From Pseudomonas bubulae (GTDB lineage: Bacteria; Pseudomonadota; Gammaproteobacteria; Pseudomonadales; Pseudomonadaceae): DNA of 64,000 nt. The notes under the pieces were generated by a model that made no database searches, was not told the DNA's origin, and saw only the letters and a program-made list of their open reading frames with translations. The stretch lies in contig NZ_CP146077.1 of the NCBI RefSeq assembly GCF_037023725.1, forward strand, positions 3,013,001 through 3,077,000, written 5' to 3'. Below, in pieces: positions 11,001-19,200 of the stretch (its first letter is position 1; each line of letters starts with the position of its first letter). Both the position numbers and the translations under genes were made by a program.

Positions 11001-13137
11001 TTTAAGCTGGAAAATTGCATCCCATGCGGCCGGTCATCGCGCGCAAAGTGCCAATGCGCTGGGGATGCAGCAGGTTAAACCCTGGTTCAAATCGCCCATG
11101 CGCCTGGCCGATGGGCGGGCAGGCTACAGGCTCAGCGGTCGCTCAGGCCATGCCGCGCAAGCGAGCAGGCCATTGGTGATAAAGGATCTTGTGATGGATC
11201 TTTTTCCGTTGATGAGTGAGGAAACGGTCAGCCAGTTTTTATACCATCTTGAACTTTCACCTGCGTTGACCACCCGGGTACTGGCCAGGTTCAAGGCCGA
11301 ACTTCAAACCTTGCGTAGCGATCTTGAGCGCTGGGTGGACTCGCCGGTCTGGAGTCAGCGGCGCAATGGCCCGCGGGTACTGGTGACGACCCAGGACAAG
11401 CGTGCAATCAGCCAGGCTTTGCTCCATGTCTGGCGCCGACAGACTGCAACCGTGAGCGTGGGTGAGCACACCGGATATGTGCTGAACCTCAATAGTTGGC
11501 CAGTTGATTGCTTGCCTGAGATATCGGCAGATTTTTCCCATGTCAGTGCACTGCACTTGAGCAACTCACCCAATGGAAAGTTTCCCGGTTCATTTTTGGA
11601 AAAGTTTCCCAACTTACGCATCCTGTCCCTGAAAAGTAACCAGCTCAGTGAGTTGCCCGTGGAAATTGCCGGTATGTCCGAATTGGTCAACTTGAACTTG
11701 CAGGACAATCATATTGTATTGAGCGGGCGAACCGCTTCGGCTCTGGCGGGACTGACCCGGTTGAAATCTTTGAATTTAACGGGAAATCCCTTGGGCAGGC
11801 GTATTTCGGTGACTCGCATGGTTGACCTTGAGCGTTTGTATCTACGCTACAGTGGTCTGCTGACTTGGCCTGAAGGGGTTGAGTCTCTCAGCCACCTGCA
11901 GACCCTGGATATGCGTGACAACAATATTAGTCGCATTCCACTGGAGGTTTTGTCACCTGGCAGAACAGCGATCAATAGTGTTACTCACCTGCATGACAAT
12001 CCTTTGAGTGCCGACTCGTTACGCCGCCTTGAGAATTATCGGCGAGAGTACGGCATCAGTTTTGGTATTGCTCCGCGACGTCGGCATGTTGACCAGGTAC
12101 GCGGCATCTTTCACTGGGCGTCCCGGCCAACGTTCTCAGAGACGCGTGTATGGAACAGCTTGAGGGATATCGCCGGGTCGAGTGATTTTTTTCGCGTGCT
12201 GGAAGACCTCAGTGCGTCCTCCCAGTATTTGCATGGACGTGAAAGTTTAAGCCAACGGGTCTGGCAAGTTCTCAATGCCATGCACGATTTCAGCGAATTA
12301 CGTAACCAGCTGTTTGAGGTTTCAGCCAATCCCAATACCTGCGCCGATGGGATTCCGATGATTTTTTCGGATCTTGAACTTCGTTACCGGATCTTTATTG
12401 CGCAAAGCTCGGTCAATGCCGAAGCAGAGCTGCTGCAACTGGCACAAGGACTTCTGCGGATCGAACTGCTGGATAAACATGTACAGGGGGTTGTTGAGGC
12501 GCGAATTGCTGCAGTCCATGCCGAGCAATCAGAGTACGTGCGCCAATTGCAGGGCTTGATCGATGAGGTCAGCCCGGATTTTGCATCTGAGCCCTTGGCG
12601 AACATGACGGCGGAGGAACAACAGGGTGTGGCCTATCGTTTGGGTTCGGCACAAGCGCTGCGTCTGGCGCAGAGGCTCAGCCCGGCTGATTTGCAGGCGC
12701 GAATTGCAAAGGTTGATCCGCTGGAGATACAGATGTTTTATCAGGTCAAACTGGCTGCTGACCTTGGCTTGCCGGCGCGGCCCAAGAGCATGATTTTTGA
12801 AAGAGTCGCCAATGTCACGCTCGAGCAGCTTGAAGCCGCAAAGCTGTATGTTTTGACTGAGGATACAGCGCAAGCGAGGATTGCTTACATTGAAAAGCAG
12901 GGGTTCTGGGAGCGCTTTCTGGAGAAGAAATACCCCGAGCATTTTCAGTCGGTTGACTCACCGCTGCATGAACGCATGCAGGGGCTTTACCTGGCTAGGG
13001 AGAGGCTGTCCAGTCAGGAGTATGTGTCGAAAACCCAAGCTGTAGGGGAAAGTCGTTTGCTGGCCAGGCAAGAACTGATCAGCCAGTTGACCCGTGAAGA
13101 AGTTGAAAAACACCCTTTCGAGCAGGAGCAATCTTGA
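8041..13137 (+). CDS. Large LRR protein with NEL-type E3 ubiquitin ligase domain (toxin 1)
   Basis: 1698 residues. The long N-terminal part matches the dermonecrotic-toxin/DUF6543 type found in Pseudomonas NEL proteins; it includes a hydrophobic helical pair at about 447-520 followed by VEVYDGIKAWQRGD. A helix with DKRAISQALLHVWRR (about 1119-1135) precedes one LRR block at about 1160-1340 (LRILSLKSNQLSELP, LVNLNLQDNHI, LQTLDMRDNNI). The C-terminal NEL domain (about 1345-1640) carries the catalytic Cys1434 in NTCADG, matching the CxD signature of IpaH/SspH ligases, which transfer ubiquitin to host proteins inside eukaryotic cells. The 8041 ATG lies in an AT-rich leader without an obvious hrp box. 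There is no chaperone gene or secretion system nearby, so the export route is unknown. The activity is inferred from family. Confidence 0.85.
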   Translation: MTDAISYPLSESERSVVDYARRLANVPVENQHETYIAGLLAPWFKYASPTLRERLLNSFKLGQMAQREVARVLAQIKPIESFAEPLLKEALKARGWTDADPKRYGIKQVRLLSNLLLFFARQQFRLVDSLIQLALPEKFTPESLELNLVSSVSHHSLLQAALQNYEAFEAVEGGFDQGSCIYALRGTQQIEQAELKPEGFAQICRDLNLGMQYQWHLTRVFEPADDNWPADNANSKAYKLQAVFVQNLRQEFACALHVAYMKAEVTTQSYNYILNFLIPPGALFSYIHSGHSTLQIMGFEVPGVIVFWPQRKPAEEAQPCILYLPNSSGTAFHEFESFDLLKATLREWLKNSVFATYFFHLVPLRYRAEFMRRTDLKNITWDSLLLRRPPIINEPALMSETRHLPKFDDPFLIAWGLQLAKIKDDARLLIVPTEDEDSKSRLARQASFLNLGVSLLMVALGFVPVLGEILLVTSVMQLGVEVYDGIKAWQRGDRAAALEYLFDVAENFALAASSTAAAKALRPSPVVDALVAVTSVKGQKRLWRPDLRPYQYPNLALGDAEPDARGLYSMGNKQFIKLEDKVYQVKIDTATQRCHIQHPTEPYTYTPRVRHNGSGAWVHELDDPIQMSRMQLFRRLGPAAQGLSDAMVERVLAASNTSDDALRRLHMDNLPPPPALADSMRRVQLSQMIQRFIVQMQQGGKVSTDTAQLQLELLTRLEGWPADRVLRVVNMRGSMVMEYGPEVESTHPRLQVTEAQIKNAELLKTTLESFSSAQIEVLLGQSVDGLEQQEQALARQLGRFAQATKSDLFSHLYKRGEVVTARMELLQKQFPSLPASVMGELMDQLAPAEMATVQSTGRLPLHILEEARSYTQLLRLNRALEGLYFEALSNVDSNTLAWQTLTHLPDWPPSQRLLLRDRATGQVLSSVGNPLSRYSQEIFKSAGEYHFLGLATDDIYSSPYLCRCVAKALPSSARMSLGLPDTDPGVFLSWKIASHAAGHRAQSANALGMQQVKPWFKSPMRLADGRAGYRLSGRSGHAAQASRPLVIKDLVMDLFPLMSEETVSQFLYHLELSPALTTRVLARFKAELQTLRSDLERWVDSPVWSQRRNGPRVLVTTQDKRAISQALLHVWRRQTATVSVGEHTGYVLNLNSWPVDCLPEISADFSHVSALHLSNSPNGKFPGSFLEKFPNLRILSLKSNQLSELPVEIAGMSELVNLNLQDNHIVLSGRTASALAGLTRLKSLNLTGNPLGRRISVTRMVDLERLYLRYSGLLTWPEGVESLSHLQTLDMRDNNISRIPLEVLSPGRTAINSVTHLHDNPLSADSLRRLENYRREYGISFGIAPRRRHVDQVRGIFHWASRPTFSETRVWNSLRDIAGSSDFFRVLEDLSASSQYLHGRESLSQRVWQVLNAMHDFSELRNQLFEVSANPNTCADGIPMIFSDLELRYRIFIAQSSVNAEAELLQLAQGLLRIELLDKHVQGVVEARIAAVHAEQSEYVRQLQGLIDEVSPDFASEPLANMTAEEQQGVAYRLGSAQALRLAQRLSPADLQARIAKVDPLEIQMFYQVKLAADLGLPARPKSMIFERVANVTLEQLEAAKLYVLTEDTAQARIAYIEKQGFWERFLEKKYPEHFQSVDSPLHERMQGLYLARERLSSQEYVSKTQAVGESRLLARQELISQLTREEVEKHPFEQEQS

Positions 13138-13160
13138 CCCTGCGCAGGGTTATGCAGGCG

Positions 13161-13184
13161 CTGGCCCTGGGTAACCAGGGCCAG
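13161..13184. terminator. Hairpin between convergent NEL toxin 1 and DUF934 genes
   Basis: A 10-bp perfect stem (13161-13170 with 13175-13184) with a GTAA tetraloop lies between the two converging stops. It is GC rich with no T run, so it is a plausible bidirectional stop signal. Confidence 0.45.
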
Positions 13185-13192
13185 CCACAGCA

Positions 13193-13687
13193 TCAGCGAC
13201 GACGGAACAGCGGCATCGGCTCGTCGGTTGAAGACTGGTAGGTCACCGAGAAGTCCTTGAGGCCTTCCAGCGCTTCGTAAGGGTCTTTATCGGCACGGAT
13301 GGCGAATGCGTCAAAGCCACAGCGATGCAGATAGAACAACTGGTCGCGCAGAACATCGCCAATGGCGCGAAGTTCGCCTTTATAACCATAGCGGTCACGC
13401 AGCAAACGGGCGTTGGAATAACTGCGGCCATCAGTGAAAGCCGGGAAGTTCAGGGCAATAACCTGAAAGTTCGCCACGTCCTCGCCCAGCTCTTCAGCTT
13501 CTTCGTCGCTGTCCAGCCACACGCCCAGGCCGCCGTCGCGGGCCTTGAGTGCGTGGCCGTGTTCGCGCCACATCACCAAAGGCACGATCAGGTCGTCGCA
13601 ATTGGAGATTTCGTCAAAGCTGGTTTCCTTGGGCAGCAAGTGCCAGGTTTCATCGATGACCTGGTTGTTCTTAATTATTCGCTGCAT
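13193..13687 (-). CDS. DUF934 protein paired with CysI
   Basis: 164 residues from ATG 13687 (MQRIIKNNQVIDETWHLLP), which has AAGGAG 7 bases upstream; the frame is open further upstream inside cysI but lacks support. DUF934 proteins accompany assimilatory sulfite reductase in Pseudomonas and other proteobacteria and are presumed accessory factors for siroheme-dependent sulfite reduction. The sequence has the typical acidic WLDSDEEAEELGEDVANF and the ALNFPAFTDGRSYSNARLLR block. It overlaps the end of cysI by 17 bases, indicating translational coupling. Confidence 0.9.
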   Translation of the reverse strand: MQRIIKNNQVIDETWHLLPKETSFDEISNCDDLIVPLVMWREHGHALKARDGGLGVWLDSDEEAEELGEDVANFQVIALNFPAFTDGRSYSNARLLRDRYGYKGELRAIGDVLRDQLFYLHRCGFDAFAIRADKDPYEALEGLKDFSVTYQSSTDEPMPLFRRR

Positions 13688-15329
13688 AGACGCGCTCCTT
13701 GAAAGGGTCAATGCCGATACGCTGGTAGGTATCGATAAAACGTTCGTCTTCGGTACGTTTTTCAACATAGACGTCGATCAGCTTTTCAATCACATCCGGC
13801 ATGGCGTCCTGGGCAAAGGACGGGCCCAGAATCTTGCCGAGACTGGCATCACGGCTGGCACTGCCACCCAGGGATACCTGATAGAACTCGGCGCCTTTTT
13901 TATCTACGCCGAGAATACCGATATGCCCGACGTGGTGGTGACCACAGGCGTTCATGCAACCGGAAATGTTCAGGTCCAGTTCGCCAATATCGAACAGGTA
14001 GTCCAGGTTTTCAAAGCGGCGCTGGATCGATTCGGCAATCGGGATCGACTTGGCGTTGGCCAGGGAGCAGAAGTCACCACCAGGGCAGCAGATCATGTCG
14101 GTCAGCAAACCGATGTTGGGCGTGGCGAACCCATTTTCGCGCAACTCGCCCCACATGGTGAACAGCTGGCTCTCTTCAACATCGGCCAGGATAATGTTCT
14201 GCTCGTGGGAAGTACGCAGTTGGCCAAAGCTGTAACGGTCGGCCATGTCGGCGATGGCATCCCACTGCTTGTCGGTCACATCGCCCGGGGCTACACCTGT
14301 AGGTTTGAGCGACAAAGTAACGGCGACATAGCCCGGTTTTTTGTGGGCCAACGTGTTGCGTACGCGCCAACGGGCAAAACCCGGGTGCTGCTTGTCGAGT
14401 TCGGCCAGTTCGGCGCCGAAGTCGGGCAGGGCTTTGTAGTCAGGATCGACGAAGTGCTTGGCGATACGCTGCACTTCGGCTTCGGTCAGGGTGTTCGAAC
14501 CGCCGCGCAAGTGAACCATTTCGGCCTCAACACGCTCGGCGAACACTTCAGGCGTCAGCGCCTTGACCAGAATCTTGATCCGCGCCTTGTACTTGTTGTC
14601 ACGACGGCCATAGCGGTTGTAGACACGCAGGATGGCCTCGAGGTAGCTCAACAGGTCTTGCCACGGCAAGAACTCATTGATGAAGGCACCGATTACCGGG
14701 GTACGGCCCAGGCCGCCACCTACCAGTACACGGAAGCCCACTTCGCCGGCGTCGTTGAGCACCGGCTCCAGGCCGATGTCATGCACTTCAATGGCTGCAC
14801 GGTCAGATGTCGAACCGTTGATTGCAATTTTGAATTTGCGTGGCAAGTAGGCGAATTCCGGGTGGAAAGTCGTCCACTGACGCACGATTTCGCACCAAGG
14901 GCGCGAATCGATCAGTTCATCCGCAGCAACACCGGCGAACTGGTCGGTGGTGACGTTGCGCAGGCAGTTGCCGCTGGTCTGAATGGCGTGCATCTGCACG
15001 GTGGCCAGTTCTTCCAGGATGTCCGGGATGTCTTCCAGCGCAGGCCAGTTGAATTGCACGTTCTGGCGGGTACTGATGTGGGCATAGCCCTTGTCATAGT
15101 CACGAGCGATTTTGGCCATCATTCGCGCCTGACGCGAAGTCAACTGGCCATAAGGCACAGCGACCCGCAGCATTGGGGCAAAGCGTTGAACATAAAGGCC
15201 ATTTTGCAGGCGCAGGGGGCGGAACTCTTCTTCGCTCAGCTCACCTGCCAGATAGCGTCGGGTCTGATCCCGGAACTGCTTGACGCGGTCCTCGATGATC
15301 TGCTGATCGTACTCGTCATATACGTACAT
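13671..15329 (-). CDS. cysI: Sulfite reductase hemoprotein (assimilatory)
   Basis: 552 residues with two ferredoxin-like and two siroheme/4Fe-4S half domains. The cluster and siroheme cysteines are in CCPGGDFC (about 413-420) and SGCMNACGHHHVG (about 457-465). The active-site region TSGNCLRNVT and the RVLVGGGLGRTP segment are also typical. It reduces sulfite to sulfide with six electrons in cysteine synthesis. The Pseudomonas form is ferredoxin-type and works without CysJ. The ATG at 15329 starts MYVYDEYDQQIIEDRV as in close relatives. It forms an operon with the DUF934 gene. The 240 bp upstream hold the promoter; I cannot assign a CysB site. Confidence 0.95.
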   Translation of the reverse strand: MYVYDEYDQQIIEDRVKQFRDQTRRYLAGELSEEEFRPLRLQNGLYVQRFAPMLRVAVPYGQLTSRQARMMAKIARDYDKGYAHISTRQNVQFNWPALEDIPDILEELATVQMHAIQTSGNCLRNVTTDQFAGVAADELIDSRPWCEIVRQWTTFHPEFAYLPRKFKIAINGSTSDRAAIEVHDIGLEPVLNDAGEVGFRVLVGGGLGRTPVIGAFINEFLPWQDLLSYLEAILRVYNRYGRRDNKYKARIKILVKALTPEVFAERVEAEMVHLRGGSNTLTEAEVQRIAKHFVDPDYKALPDFGAELAELDKQHPGFARWRVRNTLAHKKPGYVAVTLSLKPTGVAPGDVTDKQWDAIADMADRYSFGQLRTSHEQNIILADVEESQLFTMWGELRENGFATPNIGLLTDMICCPGGDFCSLANAKSIPIAESIQRRFENLDYLFDIGELDLNISGCMNACGHHHVGHIGILGVDKKGAEFYQVSLGGSASRDASLGKILGPSFAQDAMPDVIEKLIDVYVEKRTEDERFIDTYQRIGIDPFKERVYAANN

Positions 15330-15570
15330 ATAGGTCCTGTTCTCAGGCTGCTAACAGCTTATCTGCGCGCACGGCCGCGCACTCCCCAAGGAGCGGGGCA
15401 CGATACCAGTTTGTAGTTATGCGCAAAAGTGATGTTTAAGCATATGCAAAGAACCAAAACGACTATAAGCGTTTGATTCTCAATCCCTTACTTGTGGGAA
15501 GGGCATTGCTGGACTTAACTGTTTTAAGGACTTCAAGCAATCACCCATAAAACCGAAAAAAGGCGATGCG

Positions 15571-15684
15571 ATGAGTACTCCAGTCAAAGCGCGTAAAAGC
15601 GACAGCAAGGTCGATGCATGGGCCATTTTCTTTCTGATCATTCTGGTGGTTTCTACTGCCGTGTACTGGGTCAGCCACCAGTAG
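15571..15684 (+). CDS. 37-residue single-pass membrane peptide
   Basis: A short frame, ATG 15571 to TAG 15682-15684, encodes MSTPVKARKSDSKVDAWAIF continuing into a hydrophobic helix (residues 17-34) and ending VSHQ. The layout, a basic soluble N-terminus and one membrane helix, is that of small inner-membrane peptides that associate with larger membrane proteins. A weak AAGGCG lies 5-10 bases upstream. It is divergent from cysI and followed by an inverted repeat at 15766-15791. I recognise no named family; the clean amphipathic composition supports a real gene. Confidence 0.55.
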   Translation: MSTPVKARKSDSKVDAWAIFFLIILVVSTAVYWVSHQ

Positions 15685-15765
15685 CAAGCGTGCAAGGTCG
15701 AGGCTGATGAGGCGGATGTAGCCGCTAAAGAGCTTGTCGACATTACCTGGTGCCGCCCTCGCTGC

Positions 15766-15791
15766 CGTTGGCATGCTCAACAATGCCAACG
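15766..15791. terminator. Hairpin between the membrane peptide and DUF2970 gene
   Basis: A 9-bp perfect stem (15766-15774 with 15783-15791) and an 8-base loop lie between convergent short genes. There is no T run. Confidence 0.35.
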
Positions 15792-15856
15792 TTGTGCATG
15801 GCCCCCCCAGGCCTTTGCGTGTCCGGCACTCAGGTACGCGCTGCCAATTTGCGTCC

Positions 15857-16075
15857 CTAAACCCCCGCCAGATGAACCACCAGCGTGACGATCCCGTACA
15901 GGGTCAAGGCAAACACCAAGGTAAATAGCAGCCCCATGAGAAGGAAGTGGGAGGCTTTTCCGTGGGAAAAATCCCGAGTCCTGTTTTTTCCGCTTTGCAC
16001 GCCAAAGGCAGCGGCCATGACGCTGTGCAGCATTTGCCAGAAGCTCGGCGGCTTGTTGTCGGCAGGATCGTTCAT
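15857..16075 (-). CDS. DUF2970 membrane protein
   Basis: 72 residues. The N-terminal SFWQMLHSVMAAAFGVQSGK is the DUF2970 signature, followed by NRTRDFSHGKASHF and one C-terminal membrane helix (about residues 46-70). The function of DUF2970 is unknown; it is an inner-membrane protein widely kept in Pseudomonas. The ATG at 16075 has a GAGG site 8 bases upstream. It is monocistronic and divergent from the second NEL toxin, so 16076-16220 holds both promoters. Confidence 0.85.
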   Translation of the reverse strand: MNDPADNKPPSFWQMLHSVMAAAFGVQSGKNRTRDFSHGKASHFLLMGLLFTLVFALTLYGIVTLVVHLAGV

Positions 16076-16220
16076 AGATGCCTCGGCTGTCTGAGGTTGG
16101 AACGGCTACATCCCATAGCGTAGTCAACTTCAAGGCCCATTAACTATCTACCACCCATGCCCGGGCACTGTCGGTTGTACTGAGGCGCTCATTCACATGC
16201 GTTTCAGGAAGAAGCCGGTC

Positions 16221-19200
16221 ATGGAAAGTTCGTACATTGTCTCGGGGCCGGGGCCCCACGCAGCCTTCATAAAATCCAGAATACCCGCCTGGGTCAAACA
16301 CAGCGCTGTGGCAGATATCAAACGCCTCAAGCCGGGATTGTTTCCGGCGCATGCTTCAGAGGCTGGAGCAGCCGATGGTCTCGGCCGCGCACCAAGGTGG
16401 CTGCGTCAGGCCCTGCTCGACAGCCAGGCTCACAGCCGGGCTGCCAATCAGGCCTTGGCCAGGGCACTGAAAGGCCTGCAGGGGATCACCCAGTTTGCCG
16501 AGCCCCGCTTGCAGGAGGCATTGCACAGTCACCTTGGCCAAGGCCGGGCAATGGACGTCAACACAGACCGGCTGTTTTATCTGCGCCGCAATCAGCCCGT
16601 GCGCCAACACAGCCTGTTACAGGCTGCCTTGCTCAACTTTGACGGCAGTGAAGATTTTTCCCAAAGGGTCGCAGGACAACTTAGCGCGTTGGCGCCGCAG
16701 GGCGCTTTGCCTGTCGAACGGTTCCAGCCAGACAAGGGCCCTGATCAACTGGCCATTGTGTCGGACACCCTGGTGCATGGTTCTGGGGTTGTGGCACACA
16801 GATTCCGACAGGAGTGGGAAAGTCTTCGGCCGGTTCCCGGTTTTGCTTACCGCGAAACATTACCCATGTCACCCGAAGTGTTCTCACAGCTGTGCAGATC
16901 CCTGGATTTGGGGCAGCAGTACCAGGCCCATCTGCAGGCGGTTTTTGCTCCACCAGCGGTGCGCGCCCTAATGATCCGGGCGCAAAAAGCACTGCTGGCC
17001 GTACGCTTGCATCGGGCACTGCTGCAACGGCATATCACTGACTCTGGTTTTGCCATGATCAGTACGTTGCTGGAGGAGCAACCGCGCGTGTCGTTATATG
17101 CAAAACCTGTAGTGTTCAGCCAGCTCCAGCTCTATGGCCAGGTCTTGGACGAGGTGTTGATTATCGGCCCGGATCGTTCCAGGTGGCCGGTTCTGGAATG
17201 GGAGCGCACCGGATTGAGCGGTGTGCCGCTGATGAAAAAACCTGAGGTTGAGCCCGTGGTGGTCTATATCCCGGGGGCACCGTTCTCGGCACTCAAAGAA
17301 TACCCCTCGCTGGAAGCATTTCAGTATGAGCTGGGTCTGAATTTGCGTCTGCCCGCGTATCAGCAGCTGTTTGCCAGTCTGGTCCCCCAAGGGAACGGCG
17401 CACTTTTTTTGCAGCGATTGAATCATCAGTTGTACAAGACCACGCCTGATCCGAGAGGTATCGAGCCAGCAGATTATGTTGATGAGGTGGACCTGAAGCT
17501 GGAGCTGGTAAGCATCGAAACGTCATCAGCAGGGCTGTTCACGGCCCTCAATACCCTTCATCTGGACAGGCTCAAAGCCAATGCCCGGGCACTTGCAGTG
17601 CCCACAGCCGATGCCGACAGCAAGCGCTTGCAGCAGCGTCTTGATGACTACCTTGGCCTTGGTCTTGATGTGTTGAATGTGGCAGCGTTTTTAATCCCCG
17701 GTGCAGGGGAGGTCATGATGGCAGTGATGGCTCTACAGATGAGTATGGACATCTACCAGGGCATCGAGTCGTGGCAGGCAGGCGATGTCGAGGATGCCTG
17801 GTCGCATGTGGAGTCCGTTGCGCTGAATATCGTGCTGAGTGGTGCAACAGGGGTTGCAGGCCACGTAGCCAGTGGCAGGTTGGCGACTGACCCCGCCGGG
17901 ATCGACAGGTTCAGGCAAATCGTCTTGCCCAACGGTGAAACCCGTCTGTGGCGGCCCGAAATCGAGGCCTATCAATGCCAGTTGCCGCTCAATACCCGGC
18001 TTGAGCCCAATGCTCTGGGCCAGTATCGGGCAGACGGCAAAACCTGGGTCCAGGTGGGCCGACAGTTCTACGAGCAGGCCTTCGATCAGCAGCTTAATGC
18101 CTGGAGGATAAAGCATCCGAGCGACGAAAATGCTTATCAGCCAATCCTCATGCATAACCATGAAGGAGCCTGGCGTCTCGAGCATGAACAGCCCTTGCAA
18201 TGGGAGCGCCCGACCTTGCTGCGTCGACTGGGGCACGTGACCCGCATGTTCGATGATGAAGAACTGGGGCAGATCGGCGACATCAGTGCGGTCAGTGACG
18301 AAACCTTGCGCAGGGTGCATGTGGACTGCCTGCCCGTGCCTGCTTTGTTGAGGGACACATTGCAACAATGGCGGGTTGAGCGGGAGCTGGGCATGCTGGT
18401 CGATGGCACAAGAGCGGGCAAGCACGCACTGCTTGCCCGACTGACCGGCACAGGCCGGACGGCTCAAGCGAATGTCGAATTAGTACGTCGACGATTTCCC
18501 ATGCTGTCTGAGTCTGCGGCTCAGGAAGTGCTTGAGCTTGCCGTTGAGAATGATGTGGCACGCCTGCGCCGGACAGGTCGGGGGTCGAGGCGGCTGGACC
18601 GGCTGGCGCGTGAGTACGCGCAACAGGGCCGTTTGAACCGGGCGCTGGCCGGCCTGTATGTGCCGGGGCTGGCGAATCTCGACAGTGAGCGCCTGGCCAT
18701 TGAGGCAATGTTGCACCTGAGCGCCAGTCAAGACGTCGTCAGCCCGGCTGCAGTGGCTCGCTACGCCACTTCGCACCGCAGGGAAATGGCCCGCACGCTG
18801 AAATTGCATCCTGTGGTTGCAAGACCCGCCTTGCAGAGAATCAATGGTCGGATCGGCTATGCCTTGTCGGGCAAAGGGGCAGCCTTTGACGTGAGTCCGT
18901 CGTTGATTAGCCGTGTGCGCGATATTTGCCCGCAAATCAGCGACGAACAGGCCGAGGCCTATGTGCGCAAGCGCATCGACGATGGAGAGTCTGCCCAGCA
19001 TATCTTCGATTTTCTAGCCAGTCGCCAACGTGAGCTGGACACATTGCGTAGCACACTGGAACTGTGGTCGAGCACAGCCAGCGGGCCCTTTAACCAACGG
19101 ATGCGGCGCTTGACGGCTGACCGGCTGGTAGGTTGTTGGCGGGAGGGTGTACTGAGTCGTATTGAACCTTTTGCTTATCTGGATCTTGAATTTGACCTTA

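Noticed and set aside
13545..15416. A 623-codon plus-strand frame opposite cysI
   Set aside because: Antisense of sulfite reductase, whose cluster cysteines are intact.
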